The translations under genes and the position numbers were made by a program. A DNA stretch of 9,157 bases, taken from assembly GCA_937967535.1 (NCBI GenBank), contig CALCMV010000367.1, positions 1-9,157 on the forward strand, in the 5' to 3' direction. Origin of the DNA: an uncultured Saprospiraceae bacterium (lineage in GTDB: Bacteria; Bacteroidota; Bacteroidia; Chitinophagales; Saprospiraceae). This document shows, piece by piece, positions 1-6,681 of this stretch. The notes below the pieces were generated by a model. The model was not told the origin of the DNA, made no database searches, and saw only the letters and a program-made list of their open reading frames with translations. The first letter of the stretch is position 1, and each line of letters opens with the position of its first letter.

Positions 1-80
1 CCTCCAAAGGGGGAAATACAAACGCAAATAATTTTTCGCTACACGAAAAATCTCCCCCTTTGGAGGGGGTTGGGGGGAGG
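1..80. repeat. Palindromic (hairpin) repeat at the left edge, read in frame by waaA
   Basis: The outer arms are a perfect 14-bp inverted repeat (CCTCCAAAGGGGGA at 1-14, its complement at 53-66). Inside is a second perfect stem (ATTTTTCG at 31-38, CGAAAAAT at 44-51, 5-nt loop). The right side continues as a G-rich tail to about 80 (GGGGGTTGGGGGGAGG). The matching C-rich extension on the left would lie outside the window, so the element is probably cut by the edge. From memory, palindromes with this CCTCC/GGAGG core are dispersed repeats in many Bacteroidota genomes; that is recollection, not a search. The structure is seen directly; calling it a mobile palindromic element is inference. A window starting exactly at a repeat arm could also mark a contig break at a repeat. 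Confidence 0.8.
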
Positions 81-575
81 ATGGCGTGGAAAACCATCAT
101 TGCCCCACACGATATTTCCAAATCACATATTCAATTCATTATCAATAATTTAACAATAAAAACAGTGTGTTATTCACAAGCAAATTCGGAAACAATACAC
201 GATGCTCAAGTCTTGATAATTGATAATATAGGCATGCTTTCATCCATTTATCAATACGGAAAATGGGCGTATATCGGCGGTGGATTTGGGGCGAGTATTC
301 ACAATACGCAGGAGGCATTTGTGTATGGTTTGCCGGTGATTTTTGGTCCGAAATATCACAAATTTAAAGAAGCGGTGGATTTGGTGGCGCAGGGCGGTGG
401 ATTTGCGATATATTCGGGAGAAGAGTTTGCTGAGGTTTTTGAAAAATTAGAAGACGAGGCAGCCTACAAGCATGCTTCGCAGGCTTGCCTCGCATATGTA
501 GAACGCAATAAAGGTGCAAGTAAGAAAATTATGAACTCCTTATCGCCGCTTTTTCGGAAGCAAGGCATAACTTAA
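1..575 (+). CDS. waaA: 3-deoxy-D-manno-octulosonic acid (Kdo) transferase, C-terminal part
   Basis: Kdo transferase moves Kdo from CMP-Kdo onto lipid A precursor at the inner face of the inner membrane, the first step of LPS core assembly. What is visible is the C-terminal GT-B nucleotide-sugar domain: a strand with IIAPHDI near the start, then DNIGMLSSIYQYG, then YIGGGFGASIHNTQEA, then GLPVIFGPKYHKFKEA and QGGGF. This is the Bacteroidota WaaA signature order. About 190 codons are present, roughly half of a usual protein of about 410 residues; the 5' half is beyond the left edge. The first complete codon in frame is at 3, and the frame is open through the palindrome at 1-80, encoding about 26 residues (including SPPLEGVGG) just before the conserved strand. 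TTG at 60 and ATG at 81 are possible starts only if the gene were truncated; I judge it a 5'-partial gene. The 3' end overlaps the convergent gene by 36 bp. Family call is firm; whether the repeat leaves a working enzyme is not known. Confidence 0.88.
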   Translation, partial: SKGGNTNANNFSLHEKSPPLEGVGGRMAWKTIIAPHDISKSHIQFIINNLTIKTVCYSQANSETIHDAQVLIIDNIGMLSSIYQYGKWAYIGGGFGASIHNTQEAFVYGLPVIFGPKYHKFKEAVDLVAQGGGFAIYSGEEFAEVFEKLEDEAAYKHASQACLAYVERNKGASKKIMNSLSPLFRKQGIT

Positions 576-1109
576 ATTGAAATTTCCCATGATAGAAGGT
601 GCGGCTTCGTAACGATTAATTTCCATGTCATACTCTGCATTGAAGCTCATCCGAAGGTTGGAATTAAACGTTTTTTGATAGCCTACTAAGCTACCTAATG
701 CAATTTCATCAATATATATTGGACTTCGGAGCTTGCCTCCAAATTTAATCCAATCAGTAGAATATCTGACACGCGGCGCGAGGTAAAATCTTGAATTATT
801 GTAGGTATTATGTCCCCTGTTGCTTCGTTTTTGTTGATTCAAATAAAAGCGATATTCGGCATCCAAGGTCGGTAAAAGCCCAATGTAATACGTGGTGCTA
901 CCTATGGTTGATCCGCTACGAAGATATTCAAACTGCGGCACAAAATTCAGATTAGCTGAAAGCGTTTGATTTCGGGTAATTTGAAACTCTCCACCGATAC
1001 CCGAGCTAAGGAAGTTGACTCTGAATCTGCTTTTCGAGGGGCTTACTTCTTGTGCGGTCATCATTGTACCAAACGTCAAGAAGAAAATAGCGATTGCAAT
1101 ATTTTTCAT
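540..1109 (-). CDS. Small predicted outer-membrane beta-barrel protein, function unknown
   Basis: The 189-residue product starts with a clear signal peptide: MKN, a hydrophobic stretch (IAIAIFFLTFGTMM), then TAQ as a likely signal peptidase I site near residue 20. The mature part alternates polar and hydrophobic residues with many Tyr, Phe, Arg and Gly, for example GGEFQITRNQTLSANLNF, STTYYIGLLPTLDAEYRFYL, SRFYLAPRVRYSTDW and LRMSFNAEYDMEI. This pattern suits about eight to ten amphipathic strands of a small outer-membrane barrel. I do not recognise a specific family. It ends in LLPKKRR, not in the aromatic residue common at barrel C-termini. ATG at 1107-1109 is the start that places the signal peptide at the N terminus. 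Its 3' end overlaps waaA by 36 bp (convergent), so the two share no conventional terminator gap. A lipoprotein is excluded by the absence of a lipobox cysteine. Confidence 0.72.
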   Translation of the reverse strand: MKNIAIAIFFLTFGTMMTAQEVSPSKSRFRVNFLSSGIGGEFQITRNQTLSANLNFVPQFEYLRSGSTIGSTTYYIGLLPTLDAEYRFYLNQQKRSNRGHNTYNNSRFYLAPRVRYSTDWIKFGGKLRSPIYIDEIALGSLVGYQKTFNSNLRMSFNAEYDMEINRYEAAPSIMGNFNLSYALLPKKRR

Positions 1110-1244
1110 TGTTTAATTCAAAAAAGGTTATAAAATAGACGATAAATACTTGTCAGAAAATACGGTAAAGCTGCTTTATCAACGTATAAAAACATCGCTA
1201 TGCTGCTTAATCATTTCATTTTGTCTTATCTTACGGCTTATTCT

Positions 1245-1276
1245 AGAGCATGTTTGGAATTTTTCAAACATGCTCT
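1245..1276. promoter_or_regulatory. Perfect 12-bp inverted repeat just upstream of the symporter gene
   Basis: AGAGCATGTTTG at 1245-1256 is exactly complementary to CAAACATGCTCT at 1265-1276, with an 8-nt AT-rich loop. The stem ends 20 bp before the ATG at 1297. If transcribed it would form a strong hairpin in the leader. It could be a cis-regulatory leader element, an operator, or the remnant of a dispersed palindromic repeat; it has no long T run to make it a good terminator. The rest of the 1110-1296 gap is AT-rich, with a short palindrome TAAAGC-T-GCTTTA at 1166-1178 and no promoter I would trust. Confidence 0.6.
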
Positions 1277-1296
1277 TAACTTGAACTTTTAATCAC

Positions 1297-3027
1297 ATGG
1301 TACTCGAAACATTAGATTGGATAATCATCATCTCATTTGCTGCGCTGATAGTCGGTGTGGGACTTTCTTATACTCGTCGGGCGGGTAAAAATTTGGATAG
1401 TTTTTTTCTCGGAGGACGTAATCTCCCTTGGTACATTGCAGGTATTTCGATGGTCGCTACCACCTTTGCTGCCGATACGCCGCTTGCTGTGACAGAACTG
1501 GTCGGGCAAAGTGGTATTGCAGGAAATTGGTTGTGGTGGAGTTTTCTCGCAGGGGGCATGCTGACGACTTTTTTCTTTGCACGACTGTGGCGAAAATCGG
1601 GTGTGTTGACCGAAGTAGAGTTGATAGAATTGCGATATAGCGGCGTACAGGCAGCAGCTTTGAGGGCTTTGAAAGCGGTGTATTTGGGCTTATTTATCAA
1701 TGCAGTTATTATTGCTTGGGTGAATGTCGCCTTGATGTCGCTCTTGGAAGTTTTCTTTGGATTGACCGGAAATGAAGCCTTGATGTGGACAGCCGTAGCG
1801 ATGGTACTGGTAGCGATATATTCTTCATTATCAGGGCTTTTGGGCGTAGCGATGACAGATGTCATTCAATTTTTTGTAGCGATGACGGGCTGTATTATAC
1901 TTGCTGTTTTAGTGCTTAATTCAGATAAAGTGGGTGGTATCGCAGGTTTAAAATCGAATTTGCCCGATGGTTCGCTCAATTTCCTTCCGACTATCGGCGA
2001 AGGGGATGGTTTGGGCAAAACATTAGGATTGAGTGCAGGGGCATTTTTCGCATATATGGGGGTGCAATGGTGGGCAAGTTGGTATCCGGGTGCAGAACCG
2101 GGCGGCGGCGGCTACGTGGCACAACGCATGATGAGCGCACGCTCGGAAAAGGATGCAGTTTATGCTACTTTATTTTTCCAAATTGCTCATTATTGTATTC
2201 GTCCTTGGCCTTGGATTTTGGTAGGTTTAGCAGCAGTGATTTTATACCCGAACCTTCCCGCAGAAGATGTGAAACTCGGCTACGTGTATGCTATGCGCGA
2301 CTTTTTGCCTACGGGCTTGAAAGGCTTGCTTTTGGTCGCATTTTTCGCAGCATATATGAGTACGATTTCGACGCAACTCAACTGGGGCGCAAGCTATCTT
2401 ACTAATGATTTGTACAAACGATTTATAGCTCCCGAATCGTCTGACAAACAACTGATTACAGCTTCACGAGTGAGTACAATTTTGCTGATGTTAGTTGGTT
2501 TGGTGGTGAGTACTTTTGTCAATTCCATTTCCGGTGCATGGGGCTTTTTGATGCAGTGTGGCGCAGGGCTTGGTTTGGTACTGATACTGCGTTGGTATTG
2601 GTGGCGTATCAATGCGTGGAGTGAAATTGCAGCAACTTTCGCGCCTTTCATAGCAATGGCAATATTACAACCTTTGGGCTTAGAATTTCCCGAATTATTC
2701 CTCTATACTGTAGCATTTACAACGGTTTTTTGGTTGGCAGCAACTTTTATCACGCCTCCTACAGAACGCGATACATTGCTCAATTTTTATAATCAAGTAC
2801 AACCGGATGGCGCATGGGGTGTTTTTAATGAACATAAATCATCGGGACGAATCATCAACTTATTTGTTTGTTGGTTGAGTGCGATTGCGATGACTTACGG
2901 ATTGTTATTTTTGATTGGTAAAATTATTTTTCAAGAATGGCAAAGCGCCGGAATGTTGGCAATATTAGTCGCAGTAAGTTTTGTGATTTTAAGAATTTTT
3001 GTGGGGAAAACGCGGATTTTTGAATAA
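1297..3027 (+). CDS. Sodium:solute symporter (SSS/SLC5 family)
   Basis: This 576-residue inner-membrane protein has about 13-14 hydrophobic segments and is predicted to use the sodium gradient to import a small organic solute. Family signs are the N-terminal helix followed by GGRNLPWYIAGISMVATTFA (about 39-58), the GLLGVAMTDVIQFF segment (about 180-193), the WWASWYPGAEPGGGGYVAQRM loop (about 258-278) and FFAAYMSTISTQLNWGASYL (about 349-368). In the last, A352, S355 and T356 align by eye with Na2-site residues A361, S364 and S365 of Vibrio SGLT. The C-terminal extension with NFYNQVQPDGAWG (about 495-507) is typical of Bacteroidota members. Length is normal for the family. Substrate cannot be told; relatives are often annotated as sugar transporters. 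ATG at 1297 is the only start giving a full first helix; no clear Shine-Dalgarno is present. A hairpin lies 20 bp upstream, and the last 26 codons are duplicated downstream at 3157-3234. Confidence 0.9.
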   Translation: MVLETLDWIIIISFAALIVGVGLSYTRRAGKNLDSFFLGGRNLPWYIAGISMVATTFAADTPLAVTELVGQSGIAGNWLWWSFLAGGMLTTFFFARLWRKSGVLTEVELIELRYSGVQAAALRALKAVYLGLFINAVIIAWVNVALMSLLEVFFGLTGNEALMWTAVAMVLVAIYSSLSGLLGVAMTDVIQFFVAMTGCIILAVLVLNSDKVGGIAGLKSNLPDGSLNFLPTIGEGDGLGKTLGLSAGAFFAYMGVQWWASWYPGAEPGGGGYVAQRMMSARSEKDAVYATLFFQIAHYCIRPWPWILVGLAAVILYPNLPAEDVKLGYVYAMRDFLPTGLKGLLLVAFFAAYMSTISTQLNWGASYLTNDLYKRFIAPESSDKQLITASRVSTILLMLVGLVVSTFVNSISGAWGFLMQCGAGLGLVLILRWYWWRINAWSEIAATFAPFIAMAILQPLGLEFPELFLYTVAFTTVFWLAATFITPPTERDTLLNFYNQVQPDGAWGVFNEHKSSGRIINLFVCWLSAIAMTYGLLFLIGKIIFQEWQSAGMLAILVAVSFVILRIFVGKTRIFE

Positions 3028-3038
3028 CGTAGCCTAAT
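2950..3038 (+). repeat. 89-bp duplicated segment, copy A (symporter 3' end)
   Basis: This segment holds the last 26 codons of the symporter, including its stop, plus 11 bp after the stop (CGTAGCCTAAT). It recurs at 3157-3245 with the same length and four differences. The offset is 207 bp, a multiple of three, so copy B lies in the same reading frame. Similarity stops abruptly at both ends. The 118 bp between the copies (3039-3156) have no counterpart. Confidence 0.9.
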
Positions 3039-3156
3039 GCTTCCGGCTTGCGTCGTGTTGTTCGGAGACTTGCCTTCTATTTTTGGAAATGAAAGGCAAG
3101 CAATTTTCCTATATTTTTATAATTTTTTGTGCAAAAACAAGCCGATTTTCACTCAA

Positions 3157-3234
3157 GGAATGTTGGCAATATTAGTCGCAGTAAGTTTCGTAATTTTGAG
3201 AATTTTTGTGGGGAAAACGCGTATTTTTGAATAA
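3157..3234 (+). pseudogene. Detached second copy of the symporter C-terminal tail
   Basis: Copy B encodes the same 25 residues as the symporter C terminus (GMLAILVAVSFVILRIFVG, then KTRIFE) and ends in TAA. All four base differences from copy A are third-position and synonymous: TTT/TTC, GTG/GTA, TTA/TTG and CGG/CGT. The frame is open from just after the real stop, giving a nominal 65-codon ORF from ATG at 3037. Residues before the copied tail (LPACVVLFGDLPSIFG and following) resemble nothing I recognise. I read it as the 3' remnant of a second, deleted symporter paralogue or a tail left by recombination, not as a functional small gene. The spacer holds a hairpin, CTTGCCTT at 3069-3076 with AAGGCAAG at 3093-3100. 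Confidence 0.7.
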
Positions 3235-3277
3235 CGTAGCCTAATTCCCCGGTTCCCTAATATCCAAAGTACAAGGG

Positions 3278-3430
3278 TACTCTACATGAGAAAAATTATT
3301 TTTGATAATGTAATACTTATTTTTGCCACGAATGCACTAATTATTTCAAGGGAATTATCAATAAATTCGTAAAAAAAATTAGTGCATTCGTGGCTTACAT
3401 TATGATTTTAAAATTTTCTCATGTAGAGTA
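3278..3430. mobile_element. 153-bp MITE-like element with 9-bp target site duplication
   Basis: The element begins TACTCTACATGAGAAAA (3278-3294) and ends with its exact reverse complement (3414-3430), a perfect 17-bp terminal inverted repeat. Similarity continues inward with mismatches to about 36 bp. Immediately outside are identical 9-bp direct repeats, GTACAAGGG at 3269-3277 and 3431-3439, the expected target site duplication. A second, inner perfect 18-bp inverted repeat (GCCACGAATGCACTAATT at 3325-3342, complement at 3377-3394) makes the element a nearly complete fold-back. It is too short for a transposase, so it would need one in trans. The inner GCCACGAATGCAC type of palindrome is, from memory, widespread in Bacteroidota, so this may be one palindrome nested in another. 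The transposase family is not assigned. Confidence 0.85.
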
Positions 3431-3439
3431 GTACAAGGG

Positions 3440-3596
3440 AATAACTTTCATTGAAAATAAAAATGTCAAACCCTTGTCTAAACACACTAAAAATTGAGGC
3501 TGAAATTGAATTTGGAGTCGAATTTGAGGGTGATTTGTCTTTGAAATTGAGAATTTGCGTAATTTTATGTCTCAATAGTTATTGACAACATTCATT
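3440..3596. other. Gap before the Wzi/RemB-like gene, with a doubtful 40-codon ORF
   Basis: No recognised gene lies here. On the + strand an ATG at 3463 opens 40 codons ending in TGA at 3583-3585, 11 bp before the next gene. The product has an alternating acidic and hydrophobic core (KIEAEIEFGVEFEGDLSL) and no known motif. The DNA is built from near-repeats of TGAAATTGA and AATTTG (for example 3501-3514 and 3542-3557), so the open frame may only reflect biased composition. No ribosome binding site supports it. Confidence 0.3.
3534..3567 (+). promoter_or_regulatory. Possible Bacteroidota-type promoter for the Wzi/RemB-like gene
   Basis: TTTG at 3534-3537 and TAATTTTA at 3560-3567 resemble the Bacteroidota -33 (TTTG) and -7 (TAnnTTTG) boxes. 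The second matches seven of eight defined and free positions. The 22-bp spacing is slightly longer than the usual 19-21. Transcription would start near 3574, leaving a leader of about 20 nt. In AT-rich DNA such matches are frequent, so this is weak. Confidence 0.25.
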
Positions 3597-5390
3597 ATGA
3601 AAAAATATACAACTATACTCTTCTTCATTTTCCCCTTAATTCTCCAAGCCCAAAGCAGCCACCTCCCGCTTGGCAATGATGCCTATCACACAATGGACAG
3701 GCTCGAAATCAAATCCGGCGAACTCATGCCGGCACATACGATTTTGAAGCCCTTTGACCGACGCGATGTCGCCAATTTTGCCATTCAAATGGATACCTCT
3801 CAAGTGTATCTTGACGAATTGGACCGCCTTGATATGCGCTACATTTTTCGGGACAACAATGATTGGGTAACAAATGAAATAGGAGGTGAAGCACGTTTGA
3901 AAAAAGAATATATTGACGGAGATTCGGTTTTTTACCGCCCCGTCATTGTGCAAGAAAAAGGTAAAAATTACTACGAAGAAAGCCGCAAGCCCTTTTTAAA
4001 ACACTTCTATCGTACTCCTGCACATTTATTTGAAATCGACCAGCCGAATTTCAAGTTCAAAATCAACCCCATATTTTACGCCCGATATGGTCAGGAAACA
4101 GGCGATACAAGTTTTGTATACCTCAATCGGCGTGGTATCAGCCTACGTGGTTCGATTGACGATGTGGTGTGGTTTCATACGAATTTGTACGAATCGCAAG
4201 AGCGATTCCAACAACATGTGATGAGGCGTATCGAACAAGATAGCCTTCCCGCCGTACCGGGTGCAGGTCTTTACAAAGACTTTCGGACGGATGTTTGGAA
4301 TACCGATGGTTTCGATTATTTGCGTGGGCAAGGCTACATTGCAGCCCGCATCTCCAAGCATATCAACGCACACTTTGGGCATGGTCGCCATTTTATTGGT
4401 GATGGGATGCGCTCCTTGTTTTTGTCAGATTTTTCGAATGATTATTTTTACCTGAAACTCAATACCCGCGTTTGGAAATTGCATTATCAAAACCTCTATG
4501 CGGAGTTGACTTCGCAACATCCGCGAGCCGGAAATCGCATTTTACCCAAAAAATATATAGCTGCACACCATCTGAGTTTTAATAATATATTGCCCAATCT
4601 AAATTTTGGGATTTACGAATCCGTTATCTTCGACAGGGGCAATACCTTTGAGTTGCAATATCTCAATCCCATTATCATCTATCGCACCATAGAACAGGGC
4701 TTGGGTAGCCCCGACAATGTGGTGGCGGGCTTCCATCTAAAGTACAACTTCCTGAAAAGATTTTCGTTCTACGGACAATTGGTATTCGACGAATTTATGT
4801 TTAGCGAACTCATCGGCAATAATGGCTGGTGGGCAAATAAAACCGGTATTCAATTGGGCTTGAAATACGTAGATATGCTGGGTATCAGCCATTTAGACGG
4901 ACAAATCGAATACAACACTGTGCGCCCATATACTTATACATATGACGATGTGCCGATTAGTTATACGCATTACAACCAACCTTTAGCACATCCGCTTGGC
5001 GCGAATTTTAGCGAGATTATCGGAAAAATTCGCTATCAACCCATTCATCCTTTAGTATTGCAGGCAAGAGTAGTGTATGCAGATTTCGGTACAGATAACT
5101 CCGGTGAAAATGTCGGTCACAATCTATTTGCCGACTACCTCGACCGTATCATACCGGAGGGCAGTGAAGATGATGATTTTGGTCACAGAACAGGACAAGG
5201 TATTAGTAATCAATTGCTTATCGGACAACTCTCCGCAAGCTATCAATTGCGCCATAATGTTTATCTGGATGCTGATTATATTTATAGAAATCGAGTAAGT
5301 GAAGACCCCACACTCGAATATACGCGAAATTATGTGGGGCTAAGTTTAAGAGTGAATATTGCAGCAAATACGGTGGATTATTGGGAATAG
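3597..5390 (+). CDS. Wzi/RemB-like outer-membrane beta-barrel protein
   Basis: The 597-residue product begins with a signal peptide (MKKYTTILFFIFPLILQAQ, cleavage after about residue 19). Next comes a short N-terminal region with a conserved-looking MDRLEIKSGEL and DRRDVA, then a long aromatic, strand-rich barrel. Diagnostic stretches are RGISLRGSIDDVVWF, the HFGHGRHFIGDGMRSLFLSDFS block and FYLKLNTRVWKLHYQNLYAEL. These recall capsule-assembly Wzi-type barrels and the Bacteroidota proteins annotated as gliding motility protein RemB. Wzi relatives bind capsule at the outer membrane; RemB is linked to gliding in Flavobacterium. Which role applies here cannot be decided from sequence, and no capsule or gld genes are in view. 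The start at ATG 3597 is preferred over an in-frame TTG at 3582 because it gives a standard lysine-rich signal peptide. It appears to be transcribed alone, with a hairpin terminator at 5455-5502. Confidence 0.78.
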   Translation: MKKYTTILFFIFPLILQAQSSHLPLGNDAYHTMDRLEIKSGELMPAHTILKPFDRRDVANFAIQMDTSQVYLDELDRLDMRYIFRDNNDWVTNEIGGEARLKKEYIDGDSVFYRPVIVQEKGKNYYEESRKPFLKHFYRTPAHLFEIDQPNFKFKINPIFYARYGQETGDTSFVYLNRRGISLRGSIDDVVWFHTNLYESQERFQQHVMRRIEQDSLPAVPGAGLYKDFRTDVWNTDGFDYLRGQGYIAARISKHINAHFGHGRHFIGDGMRSLFLSDFSNDYFYLKLNTRVWKLHYQNLYAELTSQHPRAGNRILPKKYIAAHHLSFNNILPNLNFGIYESVIFDRGNTFELQYLNPIIIYRTIEQGLGSPDNVVAGFHLKYNFLKRFSFYGQLVFDEFMFSELIGNNGWWANKTGIQLGLKYVDMLGISHLDGQIEYNTVRPYTYTYDDVPISYTHYNQPLAHPLGANFSEIIGKIRYQPIHPLVLQARVVYADFGTDNSGENVGHNLFADYLDRIIPEGSEDDDFGHRTGQGISNQLLIGQLSASYQLRHNVYLDADYIYRNRVSEDPTLEYTRNYVGLSLRVNIAANTVDYWE

Positions 5391-5454
5391 AAAACTATGA
5401 ACTACATTATATACGAGTTGCAAGGTGAATTTCTTTCACTAAGTAACGAATAAA

Positions 5455-5502
5455 AAATTCCAAATTCCAACTAATAGAAATATTACTTGGAATTTGGAAT
5501 TT
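5455..5502. terminator. Strong symmetrical hairpin between convergent genes, probable bidirectional terminator
   Basis: AAATTCCAAATTCCAA (5455-5470) pairs perfectly with 5487-5502. After one C-C mismatch the stem continues with TAATA/TATTA (5472-5476 with 5481-5485) around a GAAA loop of GNRA type. The total is 21 pairs with one mismatch. It lies 64 bp after the Wzi/RemB-like stop and 114 bp after the stop of the convergent cohesin-like gene. A-rich sequence precedes it (5452-5457) and would give a U run on the minus strand; the plus-strand side is TTT then mixed. Position and symmetry favour termination for both genes. Confidence 0.65.
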
Positions 5503-5615
5503 AATAATCTGAATTTTGGTTAAACGTCTAAGTTTGCCTAACATTCATAATCAGTAAAGAGTACAATTCAATTGATTGTAAAAAACTATTCACTATGAAC
5601 TGATTCTAAATTTTC

Positions 5616-6650
5616 CTATCGAACAATCAATTTTCTCGTAGCAAAATACTCGCCTTGTTCTAATCGAATCGTATACATACCCGCAGATAAATTGTTGACA
5701 TTCAGGTGAATAATATTTTTACCTGCTTGTACCGGATAATTCAATTGTTGAACGGTGCGTCCCATATTATCGTGAATCGTAACCAACACCGGTGCATCTA
5801 TTTCCGTGAAATTTTCAAATGCCAAGACCGCCTCATGGTGCGTCGGGTTCGGGAATACCTCAATCACCGGACCGCGCCCTTCGATACGCGCACTTATCAC
5901 ATTTGAATATTCAGAACTGGCATCAAAATCCCACATTTGGAGACGGTAGTAATAGGTTTTACCAGAAGTTGCGTCACTATCTGCATAACCGTAGCTTGCG
6001 CCTTGTGCCTCATTGCCGCGAGCATCAAGCCATGCAATAATTGAAAAATTATTCCCATCTATACTTCGCTGTACCTCAAATCCTTCAAAGTTGCTTTCCG
6101 AATCGGTAGCCCATGTGAGTGCGATGGCATCATTGGTGGGTGTGGCATCAAAAGCCCTTAATTCGACAGGGAGACCGCCTGTTATATCAATGTAGCCTTC
6201 AACCGTTTCTAAAGACACAGTGGAACCTGTACCCCCCACTTCGGTAGCCGTGGGGTCATTTCCGAAGCGAATCATTGCACGTTGAGTTTCTGCTTCAATT
6301 TCTTCTGTCACCATGAATGTCAGGTTAATCAGTTCATTTTCTCCGACAATTTCCTCGCCGTTTCCATTGAACCATGAAAAGCCCAAACGGTCATCATTCT
6401 GGGTATTAAAAGTCATATCGGGTAAAATACCGGTATTGGCATCCATCAGGGTAATCAGGTTTTCATCCCAGACTAGTGTGCCTTGTATAGCGGTTGTCCG
6501 TTCCGGCAGGTCATCTATCATAACGGTAATTGTTACTTCTTCTCCGGGAAAAGCAAGTGCTTGAGAGACTTCTATTCTAGCAGCATCGGCATGAAAGCCA
6601 ATGAGTACGGCAAATAGTAAGGCACTAAGTTTGGAAGTGAGCATTCTCAT
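5616..6650 (-). CDS. Secreted cohesin-like / FnIII-like protein with T9SS sorting domain
   Basis: This 344-residue protein has four parts. Residues 1-23 are a signal peptide ending in HADA. Residues about 24-157 are a cohesin-type beta-sandwich: RIEVSQALAFPGEEVTITVMI, then TAIQGTLVWDENLITLMDA, then ENELINLTFMV, the order expected of cohesin-like domains. Residues about 160-254 are the FnIII-like module common in Bacteroidota secreted proteins (LPVELRAFDA, FEGFEVQRSIDG, YYYRLQMWDFDASSEYSN). Residues about 262-344 are a type A T9SS C-terminal domain (VFPNPTHHEA, VTIHDNMGRTV, LSAGMYTIRLEQG, ending KLIVR). It should cross the inner membrane by Sec and the outer membrane by T9SS, then be anchored or released after tail removal. 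A partner is not proven; the next gene upstream on the same strand carries dockerin-like and cohesin-like modules. ATG at 6650 is used; ATG at 6644 is an equally possible start. Confidence 0.85.
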   Translation of the reverse strand: MRMLTSKLSALLFAVLIGFHADAARIEVSQALAFPGEEVTITVMIDDLPERTTAIQGTLVWDENLITLMDANTGILPDMTFNTQNDDRLGFSWFNGNGEEIVGENELINLTFMVTEEIEAETQRAMIRFGNDPTATEVGGTGSTVSLETVEGYIDITGGLPVELRAFDATPTNDAIALTWATDSESNFEGFEVQRSIDGNNFSIIAWLDARGNEAQGASYGYADSDATSGKTYYYRLQMWDFDASSEYSNVISARIEGRGPVIEVFPNPTHHEAVLAFENFTEIDAPVLVTIHDNMGRTVQQLNYPVQAGKNIIHLNVNNLSAGMYTIRLEQGEYFATRKLIVR

Positions 6651-6681
6651 AGCAATGTTTATTTTAATTAGTGTATAATTC

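Noticed and set aside
60..83. TTG at 60 or ATG at 81 as the start of the Kdo transferase
   Set aside because: The product would lack the whole N-terminal acceptor domain, and the frame is open to the window edge. A 5'-partial gene is more likely.
1219..1256. TTTG (1220-1223) and CATGTTTG (1249-1256) as a promoter for the symporter
   Set aside because: The -7 box starts with CA instead of TA, the spacing is 25 bp, and it overlaps the hairpin arm.
1368..1865. 165-codon minus-strand ORF opposite the symporter
   Set aside because: It is a shadow of a well-supported membrane protein gene and its product has no recognisable features.
3037..3234. 65-codon ORF after the symporter as a separate gene
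   Set aside because: Its last 25 residues are a copy of the symporter C terminus and the first 40 match nothing recognisable; there is no start signal. Treated as a relic.
3582..3596. TTG at 3582 as start of the Wzi/RemB-like gene
   Set aside because: It would add MTTFI before a normal MKK signal peptide; the ATG at 3597 is better.
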